From NCBI GenBank assembly GCA_021849615.1, contig JAJZSQ010000013.1, forward strand, positions 1 through 46,695: a stretch of DNA of 46,695 bases, in the 5' to 3' direction. The number at the start of each line of letters is the position of its first letter. Position 1 is the stretch's first letter. The DNA is from Pseudomonadota bacterium (GTDB lineage Bacteria; Pseudomonadota; Gammaproteobacteria; Steroidobacterales; Steroidobacteraceae). A program made the translations under genes and the position numbers. Of this stretch, positions 30,657 through 38,889 are shown piece after piece. Under the pieces are notes generated by a model, which saw only the letters and a list, made by a program, of their open reading frames with translations, was not told the origin of the DNA and did not search any database.

Positions 30657-31630
30657 ACACGGCGATCGAATCTGCCGCGCCCGCGGCCCGTGACGGCGCC
30701 GCGGGCGCTTACCATGCGGGAGTGACGTGCGAGAACTGCACGGCGGCGCTTGCCGGACCGTTCTGCAGCCAGTGCGGGCAGCGCCACCACGAGCACCCCG
30801 TGCACTCCTTCTGGCATTTCCTGCAGGAGGCCACCGAGGACATGACGCACGCGGATTCGCGGCTGTGGCTGACGCTGCGCGCGCTGCTGTTCCGCCCAGG
30901 ATCGCTGACCCGGGAGTTTCTCGACGGCCACCGCGTGCGCTACCTGCCGCCGGTGCGTCTGTACCTGGTGGTAAGCCTGCTGTTCTTTTTCATCACGGGA
31001 CTCGCGACGTCGCTCGGATCCGGCGCCAACGTCATCGTGGTGCACAGGGGTCAGGATTTTCACATGGCGGTGGCGCCGCCCGGCGCGGCTGCCGCCGCTG
31101 CACACGCCACCCCGGCGGCGATGAATCCGCGCCCCGTGTGCGCCCAGGTGAGCCTCTACGGCGCACGCGTCTCGCCGTGGCTGGCCGGGCGGCTGGATCA
31201 CAGTTGCCTCGCAGTAGCGGCCCGCGGCGGTGCCGAGCGCTTCGTCGCGGCCCTGGAGCGCAACTATGAGCGCGCGATGTTCCTGCTGCTGCCGCTGCTC
31301 GCCCTCGCCATGGTGCCGCTGTTCCTCCAGCCGCCCCGGCACTACGTCGAGCACCTGCTGTTCCTGGTGCACAACCACGCGTTCCTGTTCGTGACGTTCG
31401 GGATTCTCGAGCTGGTCGGTCTGTTCAGCGTCTCGCAAGTGCTCCTCGGTCCGCTCGACTTCCTCGTCACGTTCGCCATCCCCGTCTACTACTACCTGGC
31501 GATGCGGCGCGTGTACGGACAGAGCCCGGCGTGGACGCTCGGCAAGATGGCCGGGCTCGCGATGGCGTACCTGTTCATCGGTATGACGGTGCTCGCCGGT
31601 ACCGTGACCTACAGCTTTCTCTCCCTCTGA
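30653..31630 (+). CDS. DUF3667 zinc-ribbon membrane protein
   Basis: This 325-residue protein belongs by appearance to the DUF3667 family. A cytoplasmic zinc ribbon near residues 26-45 reads CENCTAALAGPFCSQCGQR (two CxxC pairs). Next come the conserved FLDGHRVRYLPPVRLYLVVSL segment and several transmembrane helices (about 103-122, 205-222, 235-255, 268-285 and 300-320). The loop between helices 1 and 2 is Ala/Pro-rich. Family function is unknown. Its ATG overlaps the fadE TGA, the tightest coupling in this region. That suggests a membrane role linked to fatty acid or acyl-CoA metabolism, but this rests on position alone. Confidence 0.85.
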   Translation: MNTAIESAAPAARDGAAGAYHAGVTCENCTAALAGPFCSQCGQRHHEHPVHSFWHFLQEATEDMTHADSRLWLTLRALLFRPGSLTREFLDGHRVRYLPPVRLYLVVSLLFFFITGLATSLGSGANVIVVHRGQDFHMAVAPPGAAAAAAHATPAAMNPRPVCAQVSLYGARVSPWLAGRLDHSCLAVAARGGAERFVAALERNYERAMFLLLPLLALAMVPLFLQPPRHYVEHLLFLVHNHAFLFVTFGILELVGLFSVSQVLLGPLDFLVTFAIPVYYYLAMRRVYGQSPAWTLGKMAGLAMAYLFIGMTVLAGTVTYSFLSL

Positions 31631-31655
31631 GCGTCCCCGACAGGCCCGTGCCGCC

Positions 31656-32813
31656 GTGATCCGCTCGATCCTCCATGTGGACATGGACGCGTTCTTCGCC
31701 TCGGTGGAACAGCACGACCGGCCCGAACTCGCCGGCCTGCCGGTCGTGGTCGGGCACGCCGGCGCACGCGGGGTGGTCGCCGCGGCGAGTTATGAAGTCC
31801 GCCGCTTCGGGGTGCGCTCGGCGATGCCGATGAGCACCGCCCTGAGGTTGTGTCCCGATGCGGTCTGCGTGCCGCCGCGCATGGCGCGCTACCGGGAAGT
31901 CTCCGCGCAGGTGTTCGCGGTGTTCCGGGAAATCACCCCGTTGGTGCAAGGCCTATCGGTGGACGAGGCGTTTCTCGACGTCACCGGCAGCGTGCAGCTG
32001 CTCGGTGATCCGCCGGCCATCGCCCAGAGGATCAAGACGGAGATCCGCGCGCGCACCGGTCTGAGCGCCTCGGTGGGCGTTGCGCCGAACAAGCTCATCG
32101 CCAAGATCGCCTCGGACCTGGACAAGCCCGACGGACTCACGGTCGTTCCGCCTGAGCGCGTGCGCGAGGTGCTCGATCCGCTCTCGGTGCGCCGGCTGCC
32201 GGGTCTGGGGCGCAAACTCGGTGAGAAAGTCGAGGCCGCCGGCCTGCGTACGCTGCGCGATCTGCGCTGTGCGCCGGATGCAGTGCTCTGGCCCCTGTTC
32301 GGGCGCGATACCCCCAGGATGCGCGAGCGTGCGGCCGGCATCGACGAGCGTCCGGTGGTCACGGACGTCGAGGACAAGTCCCTCAGTGCCGAGGACACGT
32401 TCGAGCGCGATCTGACGCAGCCGCACGAGCTCGAGGCGCACTTGGCCCGCCTGGCGGACAAGGCCTGCGAGCGGCTGCGCCGCAAGGGGTTGATGAGCGG
32501 GCGCATCGGGGTCAAGATCCGCAGCCACGATTTCTCGACGTTCACCCGCCAGCGCGGCATCACCCCGCCCACCCAGGACGGGCGCGCCATCCGCGAGGTG
32601 GCGCAGGAGCTGCTGCGGCGCTGGCTCGCCGAGCATCGGGGTGCGAAACTGCGCCTGCTCGGCGTGACGCTCGCGGAACTTTCCCCAGCGACGCAGATGG
32701 GTCTGTTCGAACAGTCGGCCCCCGGCGGCAATGCCCGACTCGATGCGGCGCTCGATAAGGTCCGCGAGCGCTTCGGCAGCCGCGCACTGCGGCGGGGAAA
32801 CTTGCTGGATTAG
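31656..32813 (+). CDS. dinB: DNA polymerase IV
   Basis: DinB is a Y-family translesion polymerase. The 385 residues have the N-terminal ILHVDMDAFFASVEQ with the first metal Asp, and the palm motif LSVDEAFLDVTGS with the catalytic Asp-Glu. They also have the SVGVAPNKLIAKIASDLDKP signature, helix-hairpin-helix segments (VRRLPGLGRKLGEK) and a little-finger domain. A short C-terminal tail contains QMGLFEQ, which fits a beta-clamp-binding motif. The start is GTG 31656. No LexA box is obvious within the short gap after the DUF3667 gene, so it may be transcribed from upstream. The gene is followed 10 bases later by the exeA-like gene. Confidence 0.95.
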   Translation: MIRSILHVDMDAFFASVEQHDRPELAGLPVVVGHAGARGVVAAASYEVRRFGVRSAMPMSTALRLCPDAVCVPPRMARYREVSAQVFAVFREITPLVQGLSVDEAFLDVTGSVQLLGDPPAIAQRIKTEIRARTGLSASVGVAPNKLIAKIASDLDKPDGLTVVPPERVREVLDPLSVRRLPGLGRKLGEKVEAAGLRTLRDLRCAPDAVLWPLFGRDTPRMRERAAGIDERPVVTDVEDKSLSAEDTFERDLTQPHELEAHLARLADKACERLRRKGLMSGRIGVKIRSHDFSTFTRQRGITPPTQDGRAIREVAQELLRRWLAEHRGAKLRLLGVTLAELSPATQMGLFEQSAPGGNARLDAALDKVRERFGSRALRRGNLLD

Positions 32814-32823
32814 TCGGTGCCCG

Positions 32824-34473
32824 ATGTATCTGTCGTTCTTCGGCCTCAACGAGAAGCCTTTCTCGATCACTCCGGATCCGCGCTACCTCTTCCTGAGCGA
32901 GCGGCACGCCGAGGCGATGGCGCATCTGCTGTACGGAATCCGCGAGGCCGGGGGATTCATCCAGCTCACCGGCGAAGTCGGCACGGGCAAAACCACGATC
33001 GTGCGCTCGCTGCTGGCGCAGACGCCGGAGAATACGGAGATTGCGCTGATCCTCAATCCGCGCATGAGCCCTCCGGAGTTCCTGCTGACGCTGTGCGAGG
33101 AGCTGGGTATCGGCGTGCCGGATGAGGCCACCGGGAGCCTGAAGGACCTGGTCGACATCCTCAACGCATACCTGCTGCGCGCCCACGCCGCCGGCAAGCG
33201 CGTCGTGCTCGTGGTCGATGAGGCGCAGAATCTCGCCCCCGAGGTGCTCGAGCAGGTGCGTCTGCTGACCAACCTCGAGACCAACACCCAGAAGCTCCTG
33301 CAGATCATCCTGATCGGCCAGCCGGAGCTGCGCGAACTGCTCGATCGGCTCGAGTTGCGTCAGTTGGCGCAGCGCATCACCGGGCGCTATCACCTCGACC
33401 CGCTCAGCGCGCCGGAAACAGCGGCGTACGTGCGTCATCGCCTGCGCGTCGCGGGGGCGACCAGCGAGATCTTCAGCCGGCGGGCCCTGCAGCGCATCCA
33501 TCGGCTCTCCGGCGGCGTGCCGCGCCTGATCAACATCCTCTGCGACCGCGCGCTGCTCGGGGGCTACTCGCTCGATCGACACCAGGTCACCGGCCCACTG
33601 GTGCGCCAGGCGGGCGTGGAGGTCTTCGGCCGCCGCGCCGAGCGGTCCTGGCCGCTCTGGGCGGGGGTAGCGGCCGTCGCGGCGCTGCTCGGCGCTGCGG
33701 GGATTGCCTTCTGGCGATTCGGCCCGAGCCTGCCGGCGATCAGCAGTGCCCGCCCGCCCGTGCAGCGCCGTGCGGCGCCGGCGCGCCTGCCGACGCATTC
33801 ACCGCCGACCCACGGTGCGGCCCGCGCCGCGCGCCCCTCCGTGTCGCTCCAGGGCCTGCTCGGCCGCTATGGCGCGCAGGCCACCGCGGCGGCGGCCTAC
33901 GCCCGGCTGCTCGCCCTCTGGGGTCTGAGGGAGCCCGCCGGCGGCCCTGCCCCCTGCCAGCAGGCCGCACAGCACGGCCTGGTGTGCGTCCAGGGTCAGG
34001 GCTCCCTCGGGGAGCTGCGCCTGTACAACCGGCCGGCGATCCTGCTGCTGACCGATGCGGCTGGTCAGACCTACCACGTCGTTCTGCAGCAGCTCGCGCC
34101 CTCGCATGCGACCGTGGATCTCGGGCCGACCCCCGCGCGGGTGCGGCGCACGGCATTGTCCCGGGCATGGCTCGGCCGCTACGCGCTGCTGTGGCGGCCG
34201 GCCGATGGCCGGCTGCGCACGCTCTCGACCGGCATGAGCGGGGCCGGCGTGCGCTGGCTACGCCGCAGCCTGCAGCGCCTGGAGGGGGTGCCCGCCGGCC
34301 GCGACCCCGGCACCGTGTACGATTCGGGTCTGGTGCGGCTGGTGCGCCGCTTCCAGCGTTCTCACGGCCTGGCGGTGGACGGGATTGCAGGCGTGCAGAC
34401 CCAGATGGCGGTCTCCGGCGCGCTCCCCGACCCGCACTCACCGCTGCTCGCGGCGCAGCACAACGGCGGCTGA
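32824..34473 (+). CDS. ExeA/GspA-type AAA ATPase with peptidoglycan-binding domain
   Basis: This is a 549-residue inner-membrane ATPase. The N-terminal AAA domain starts MYLSFFGLNEKPFSITPDPRY. It has Walker A TGEVGTGKTT (Lys56) and Walker B VVLVVDEAQNL, and the sensor segment SGGVPRLINILCDRALL. One transmembrane helix lies at about 278-298 (LWAGVAAVAALLGAAG). The periplasmic part has a Pro-rich linker, a middle domain of unknown role, and a C-terminal PG_binding_1 domain (WLRRSLQRLEG, VRRFQRSHGLAVDGIAG). ExeA works with ExeB/GspB to open the peptidoglycan for assembly of the type II secretion secretin. The gspB-like gene follows after 1 base. No other type II secretion gene is in the window, so the substrate secretin is unknown. 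Confidence 0.88.
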   Translation: MYLSFFGLNEKPFSITPDPRYLFLSERHAEAMAHLLYGIREAGGFIQLTGEVGTGKTTIVRSLLAQTPENTEIALILNPRMSPPEFLLTLCEELGIGVPDEATGSLKDLVDILNAYLLRAHAAGKRVVLVVDEAQNLAPEVLEQVRLLTNLETNTQKLLQIILIGQPELRELLDRLELRQLAQRITGRYHLDPLSAPETAAYVRHRLRVAGATSEIFSRRALQRIHRLSGGVPRLINILCDRALLGGYSLDRHQVTGPLVRQAGVEVFGRRAERSWPLWAGVAAVAALLGAAGIAFWRFGPSLPAISSARPPVQRRAAPARLPTHSPPTHGAARAARPSVSLQGLLGRYGAQATAAAAYARLLALWGLREPAGGPAPCQQAAQHGLVCVQGQGSLGELRLYNRPAILLLTDAAGQTYHVVLQQLAPSHATVDLGPTPARVRRTALSRAWLGRYALLWRPADGRLRTLSTGMSGAGVRWLRRSLQRLEGVPAGRDPGTVYDSGLVRLVRRFQRSHGLAVDGIAGVQTQMAVSGALPDPHSPLLAAQHNGG

Positions 34474-34474
34474 C

Positions 34475-35221
34475 ATGTCATTCATCCTCGACGCCCTGAA
34501 GAAATCCGAGCATGCGCGCCAGCGCCAGGCCGGACCTGCCCTGTTCGAGGTCAAGGTCGTTCAGCCGCGCCGGACGGTGCCCGTCTGGGCGGTGATCATC
34601 GTCCTGCTCGTACTGATCAACATCTTGACGCTCGGCTGGATCGTGCTCAGCCGCCGGCACGGAAAGGCGCAGGCGCCCACCGCGTCATCGACACCGTCCG
34701 CCACTGCGACAGCCCCGACCGCGAGTCCCGGTCCGGCGCCCGCACCGCAGGCGGGGAGTGCCTCCGCCGCGGCACCCGTATCCACAGCGCCGAGCGCTTC
34801 TGCGACCCAAGCGCCGCCACTTGCCGCGGCGCTCGCGCCGGCGACACCTCCGGCGTCGGCACCGGCGTCGCAGAGCACCGCACCGGCCTCCCCGGGTGCG
34901 GGCGCGATGAATCGGCCCAACCCCGCAGATCTCGAGCCCGCCCTGCAGCCGGCCGCCAGCGCTGCGGCGAGCGGCTCCGCGCCACCCGCAGGATCCCTCC
35001 CCCTCTATGCGCAGATCGCCGGCGAACCCGGCAGCACGCTGCCGCAGCTGCATCTGGATCTGCACGTCTACAGTCCGCTGCCCGGCAAACGCTTCGTCAT
35101 GATCAACATGCAGAAACTGCACCAGGGCGATGCACTCGCCGACGGGGTGAGCGTGGTGACAATCCGCCCCGACGGGGTGGTGCTGTCCTACCAGGGGCGG
35201 GAGTTCCTGCTGCCGCGCTGA
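34475..35221 (+). CDS. GspB/ExeB-type general secretion protein
   Basis: This 248-residue protein begins MSFILDALKKSEHARQRQ, the conserved cytoplasmic motif of GspB/ExeB. It has a single transmembrane helix at about 36-56, then a roughly 100-residue Ala/Pro/Ser linker of low complexity. It ends with the GspB periplasmic domain (QLHLDLHVYSPLPGKRFVMIN through DGVVLSYQGREFLLPR). The family partners with ExeA/GspA and the secretin. It sits 1 base after the exeA-like gene, clearly as one unit. The long linker presumably crosses the peptidoglycan layer. Confidence 0.88.
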   Translation: MSFILDALKKSEHARQRQAGPALFEVKVVQPRRTVPVWAVIIVLLVLINILTLGWIVLSRRHGKAQAPTASSTPSATATAPTASPGPAPAPQAGSASAAAPVSTAPSASATQAPPLAAALAPATPPASAPASQSTAPASPGAGAMNRPNPADLEPALQPAASAAASGSAPPAGSLPLYAQIAGEPGSTLPQLHLDLHVYSPLPGKRFVMINMQKLHQGDALADGVSVVTIRPDGVVLSYQGREFLLPR

Positions 35222-35330
35222 GCGGTGCGCGCGCACATCACATAACCCAGAGCGGCGTTGACGTGATTCACAGAATCGCGCCGCCGGGGGCGACAAACCG
35301 TCGGGCCTGGTCCAAGGTCCCAGACTGCGC

Positions 35331-36638
35331 ATGAATTCCGCAGCGATACGCATATTGATCGTCGATCGCGATGCGAAATATCGCGAGTGGGTACGGCTGC
35401 ACCTCTCGATCCTGTATCCCCAGGCCGCCATCGGCACGCTCGAACCGACCGAAAGCAACGCACTCAGTGCGCTGTCGACCGGCCCGGTCTGCGAGGCGCT
35501 GGTGCTGGCGGCAGACTTCGGCACCGGCGATGAGGAAGGCGAGCCGCCGGCGCTGGCCCAGGTGCGCGCACTGCGCCAGAGCGGTAGCGCCCCGGTGCTG
35601 CTGGTGCTCGCCGAACAGGGCGATGAGCTGCGCGCCGTGCAGGCTTTGCGGGCCGGCGCCACCGATTACCTGCCGAAGCGCTTGGTGACACCGGCGCGGC
35701 TGAAGATCGCGCTCGACCAGGCCCTGCAGGAGCTGCAGCCACCGCCGGCGCCCGAGGCCGCCGCGGAGGTGGCTGCGGCGACACCGCCGCGACCGGGTCG
35801 CGCCACGCCCATCGCAGCGGGGCACCCGACCATCTCCGGCTACGACATCACTCGCAAACTCAGCGAGTCCGACAAGGCCGTGGTCTACCTCGCCGAGAGT
35901 GCCGCACACGGTGCCGAGGTCGCGCTCAAGGTCAGCAAGATCCCCTGCGACGAGCGCGGCGCGCAGGCGCTCGAGCGGGAGTATCAGGCGATCCTCGCCG
36001 TGCATGACCCGGCGGTCGTGCGCATCTTCGATCACGGCATCGAGGACGGTTACGAATATCTCGCCATGGAGTACTTCCCGCGTGGCGATCTGAAGGCGCG
36101 CATGCACGTCGGCGTGACCGAATCCGAGGCGCTGCGCTTCCTGGAACGCATCGCCGCAGCGCTCGGCGTGGTGCACCGTGCCGGCATGCTGCACCGTGAC
36201 CTGAAGCCGCCGAACGTCATGCTGCGCGACAACGACAATGTCGTGCTGATCGACTTCGGTCTGGCCCGTCAGCTCGATGGCAGTCATCACAGCACCTACA
36301 CCGGGGTGCTGCGCGGCTCACCGTACTACATGAGCCCCGAGCAGGCGCTCGGGGAGAAGCTCGACCCGCGCTCCGATCTGTACAGCCTCGGGGTCATCTT
36401 TCACGAGATGTTGACCGGTCGCAAACCGTTCGTGGGCAACAGCGCCATGGAGGTGCTGCAGCAGCACGTCAACGCCGCCCCGCCGCGCCTGCCGAGCTCC
36501 CTCGGCGGCTACACGCCGCTGCTCGAGCAGCTGCTCTCGAAGCGACGCGAGGAGCGCTTCGCGAGCGCCGAGGCGCTGATTGCCGCCTGCGCGGGGCTGC
36601 GCAGCGGATCGCGCCGACAGACTCAGTCGGCCGCCTGA
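35331..36638 (+). CDS. receiver-like domain fused to Ser/Thr protein kinase
   Basis: This 435-residue protein has two modules. Residues 1-135 look like a response-regulator receiver: IRILIVDRD at the N-terminus, a possible phospho-acceptor Asp62 in LVLAADFG, and a Lys in TDYLPKR. The Thr/Ser position is Ala (LVLAEQG). After a Pro/Ala linker, residues about 170-420 are a Hanks-type kinase with the ATP Lys200 (VALKVSK), HRDLKPPN (catalytic Asp290), DFGLARQ (Asp308) and GSPYYMSPEQ. The Gly-rich loop is poor: LSESDKAVVYLAE lacks the GxGxxG pattern. Catalytic residues are otherwise intact. No transmembrane segment is visible. It stands alone, 109 bases after gspB, so phosphorylation targets and the upstream signal are unknown. 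Confidence 0.88.
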   Translation: MNSAAIRILIVDRDAKYREWVRLHLSILYPQAAIGTLEPTESNALSALSTGPVCEALVLAADFGTGDEEGEPPALAQVRALRQSGSAPVLLVLAEQGDELRAVQALRAGATDYLPKRLVTPARLKIALDQALQELQPPPAPEAAAEVAAATPPRPGRATPIAAGHPTISGYDITRKLSESDKAVVYLAESAAHGAEVALKVSKIPCDERGAQALEREYQAILAVHDPAVVRIFDHGIEDGYEYLAMEYFPRGDLKARMHVGVTESEALRFLERIAAALGVVHRAGMLHRDLKPPNVMLRDNDNVVLIDFGLARQLDGSHHSTYTGVLRGSPYYMSPEQALGEKLDPRSDLYSLGVIFHEMLTGRKPFVGNSAMEVLQQHVNAAPPRLPSSLGGYTPLLEQLLSKRREERFASAEALIAACAGLRSGSRRQTQSAA

Positions 36639-36649
36639 GACACCTGTGC

Positions 36650-36665
36650 GGCGCCGCGCGGCGCC
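36650..36665. repeat. 16 bp perfect palindrome after the kinase gene
   Basis: GGCGCCGCGCGGCGCC is a perfect palindrome lying between the kinase stop and the promoter of the glycosyltransferase, directly abutting the -35 box. It could be a terminator hairpin (6 bp stem, GCGC loop) or an operator. Confidence 0.45.
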
Positions 36666-36694
36666 TTGACACACCCCGGCGCGGGGCGTGCAAT
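36666..36694 (+). promoter_or_regulatory. near-consensus sigma70 promoter of the glycosyltransferase gene
   Basis: TTGACA (36666-36671) is a perfect -35 and TGCAAT (36689-36694) a four-of-six -10, with a 17-base spacer. Transcription should start near 36701, about 34 bases ahead of ATG 36735. The abutting palindrome may modulate it. Confidence 0.65.
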
Positions 36695-36734
36695 CGGCGG
36701 TGGGGAACCGGGCCCCGAGGATCAGGATCGACCC

Positions 36735-37880
36735 ATGAACCCGCGCCGCCTCGTCGATACGACGCTGTTCTACTCACCGACGAGCGGCGGGGTGCGGCGC
36801 TATCTGAACGCCAAACACGCCTGGCTCGCCGCCCAGCCCGGCTGGCAGCACACGCTGCTCGTGCCGGGCCGCACCGAGCGGATGGCTCCCGGTGCGCTGT
36901 GTTCGGTTCCCGGCCTGCCCTTACCCGGCTCGTTCAATTACCGCCTGCCGCTCAATCCGCGGCGCTGGCGGCGGCTGCTCGAGGCGCTCGAGCCCGATCT
37001 GATCGAAGCCGGCGATGCGTTTCATCCGGCGTGGGCCGCCCGCGCCGTCGCGCGCCGTCGCGCAGTGCCCTGCGCGGCGTTCTGTCACTCGAACCTGCCT
37101 CGCATTCTCGCTCGGCGTATCGGCGGCGGTGTAGCGCAACGGTCCGCGGCAACTTACGTTCGCTGGCTGTACGAAGGCTTCGACGTCGTCTTTGCACCGA
37201 GCCGCCAGATGGTCCGGGTCCTCGAGGAACTCGGCATCGCCCACACCGTGCGCCAGCCGCTCGGCGTCGATGAGACGGTTTTTCACCCGAGCCGGCGCGG
37301 CCCGTGGCTGCGCGAGCGGCTGAACGTCGATGCGCACTCGCGCGTGCTGGTGTATGCGGGACGCTTCACGGATGAAAAGAACGTCCCGGTCCTGCTGCAG
37401 GCCTTCGCGCACCTCGGCCGCCCCTACCATCTGTTGATGATCGGCGGTTGCCGTGCCGGCCGGGTCGCCGCCAACGTCACGCAATTGCCCTACCGGCGCG
37501 ACGGCGTGGAGCTCGCGCAGTGGCTGGCCTCGGCCGATGCGCTGGTGCACGCCGGCAGCGGTGAGACGTTCGGGCTGGTCATTCTCGAGGCCATGGCCTG
37601 CGGCCGTCCGGTGGTCGCGGCGCGCGCCGGCGCGGTGCCGGAACTGATCGATGAGCGTGCGGGTCTCCTCGCCGATCCGGACGATGCATTGAGCTTCGCC
37701 GATGCGATCGCCGCGCTGTATGCGCACGACCTCGACGCTCTGGGGCGCAGCGCACGCCAGCACGTTCTGCAGCATTACACCTGGCAGAGAGTCTTTACTC
37801 GCCAGCTGGCCGTGTACAGCGCGCTACTCGCCGGCGGCCGGGCCGCCGCCGTGCAGGAGGCCGTGGCCGCCGCCGGCTGA
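36735..37880 (+). CDS. GT4-family glycosyltransferase
   Basis: This 381-residue GT-B glycosyltransferase has no membrane segment. The N-terminal half begins VDTTLFYSPTSGGVRRYL, the usual Gly-rich acceptor-domain start. The C-terminal GT4 domain begins near VLVYAGRFTDEKNVPVLLQAF, continues with HAGSGETFGLVILEAMACG (the EX7E-type donor motif) and ends with the VPELIDERAGLL segment. These enzymes transfer a hexose from a nucleotide sugar; donor and acceptor cannot be read from the sequence. Start ATG 36735 is supported by GAGGATCAGGAT upstream and by the promoter position. It converges with the minus-strand unknown protein, leaving 1 base between stops. Confidence 0.9.
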   Translation: MNPRRLVDTTLFYSPTSGGVRRYLNAKHAWLAAQPGWQHTLLVPGRTERMAPGALCSVPGLPLPGSFNYRLPLNPRRWRRLLEALEPDLIEAGDAFHPAWAARAVARRRAVPCAAFCHSNLPRILARRIGGGVAQRSAATYVRWLYEGFDVVFAPSRQMVRVLEELGIAHTVRQPLGVDETVFHPSRRGPWLRERLNVDAHSRVLVYAGRFTDEKNVPVLLQAFAHLGRPYHLLMIGGCRAGRVAANVTQLPYRRDGVELAQWLASADALVHAGSGETFGLVILEAMACGRPVVAARAGAVPELIDERAGLLADPDDALSFADAIAALYAHDLDALGRSARQHVLQHYTWQRVFTRQLAVYSALLAGGRAAAVQEAVAAAG

Positions 37881-37881
37881 G

Positions 37882-38289
37882 TCAGCGGCCGCGCAGCGCC
37901 CCGAGCAGGCGCAGTCCGCTGCGACGGGCGACGAGCCACAGCAGCGCCCGCCAGAACAATCGCTTACCGAGAGGAACGCGCCGCGACGGCACGGCCCGGA
38001 AGAATTCCGCCCGCACATCGCGATGCACATGCAGCGCTCGGGCGCGAATCAGCCAGTGCGCGGGCGGGCTCTCGAGCCGATACGTCTGCCCATCCACCAG
38101 CGTCACTCGTGCGTCGGTGACGGCCGCGGGCACATCGCCTGACGCGACGCCGGTGAACGTGAGCACGAGCCGTTCCGCGGGAACGTCGCGCGCCGCACCG
38201 GTGAGCGTAAGCGCCGCACCGGTGGTGCGCGTACCAGTGACGACACCGCTGAATGTCGCGACAAGATGTTCGCCGTTCGGATCAGGCAT
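37882..38289 (-). CDS. hypothetical protein of unknown function
   Basis: This 135-residue basic protein does not belong to any family I recognise. The first half alternates hydrophobic and Thr-rich strands (ATFSGVVTGTRTTGAALTL, LVLTFTGVASG), suggesting a beta-sandwich. The second half has a His/Arg-rich segment (ALHVHRDVRAEFFRAV) and ends in a basic amphipathic stretch with a short hydrophobic patch (LFWRALLWLVARRSGLRLL) that could associate with the membrane. It starts 15 bases after the methyltransferase stop and is probably the third gene of the SDR-methyltransferase-unknown unit. Codon-position GC looks like that of its neighbours, which supports coding. Confidence 0.62.
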   Translation of the reverse strand: MPDPNGEHLVATFSGVVTGTRTTGAALTLTGAARDVPAERLVLTFTGVASGDVPAAVTDARVTLVDGQTYRLESPPAHWLIRARALHVHRDVRAEFFRAVPSRRVPLGKRLFWRALLWLVARRSGLRLLGALRGR

Positions 38290-38304
38290 ACCGTGGCGCG
38301 GCGC

Positions 38305-38886
38305 TCAGCCGGCGCTCTCCATGTCCCACACGATGAGCGGTGCGCCGCGGCGCAGCCAGAACCCCGCACCCATCTCGCGGAAATGCCGGCGCAAGCGCGT
38401 GCGGTACCAGTCGGCGTCGCGCAGATGCACTTCGGGGTCGGTGCGGGTGCGGTCGCAGTTGACCTGCCAGTCGCGGCGCGTCAGCGCACTGAAATACAAC
38501 ACTCCGCGACACACCCGCGCCAGATTGGCCAGTGCGCCCGCGGCCTGGCGCGCGCTCAGATACTGCAGCACGTCGTAGCAGACCACCAGATCGAACGGCT
38601 CCCGGGCGCAAAAATCCTGCAGCGTGCCGTGCTGCCAGCCGTAGCGCCGGCAGAGGTACTCGCTCGATTCGAGGCCGACGTAGGCCGCCTTCGGCAAAGC
38701 GCGGCGCAGCGGAGCGCGCAGCAGTCCGGTGCCGCAGCCGGCGTCGAGCATACGGCGCACCGGCAAGCCGACATGCGCGGTGAACGCGCCGATCAGCCGC
38801 GCGCGCGCGCGCATCTCGGCCCGACTCGTCACCGCCGTGCGCGGGTCGAAGTAGAAGCGCTGGTAATACGCCTGGTCGAAGGGCAT
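38305..38886 (-). CDS. class I SAM-dependent methyltransferase
   Basis: This 193-residue methyltransferase has motif I RMLDAGCGTGLLR, an acidic residue in the next strand (YVGLESSEYLCRRYG), and FDLVVCYDVLQYL as the motif IV/V region. These place it in the Methyltransf_11/25-like group acting on small molecules. The N-terminus (MPFDQAYYQRFYFDPRTAV) is a conserved aromatic lead-in seen in such enzymes. The substrate is unknown. It lies 3 bases after the SDR stop and 15 before the unknown protein, giving a compact three-gene unit. Confidence 0.88.
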   Translation of the reverse strand: MPFDQAYYQRFYFDPRTAVTSRAEMRARARLIGAFTAHVGLPVRRMLDAGCGTGLLRAPLRRALPKAAYVGLESSEYLCRRYGWQHGTLQDFCAREPFDLVVCYDVLQYLSARQAAGALANLARVCRGVLYFSALTRRDWQVNCDRTRTDPEVHLRDADWYRTRLRRHFREMGAGFWLRRGAPLIVWDMESAG

Positions 38887-38889
38887 CGC

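Noticed and set aside
35258-35263. TTGACG ahead of the kinase gene as a promoter
   Set aside because: The sequence at -10 spacing is GC-only, so there is no support.
36666-36734. Extended N-terminus of the glycosyltransferase from TTG 36666
   Set aside because: That codon is the -35 box of a strong promoter, and ATG 36735 has an upstream ribosome site and the family-like N-terminus.
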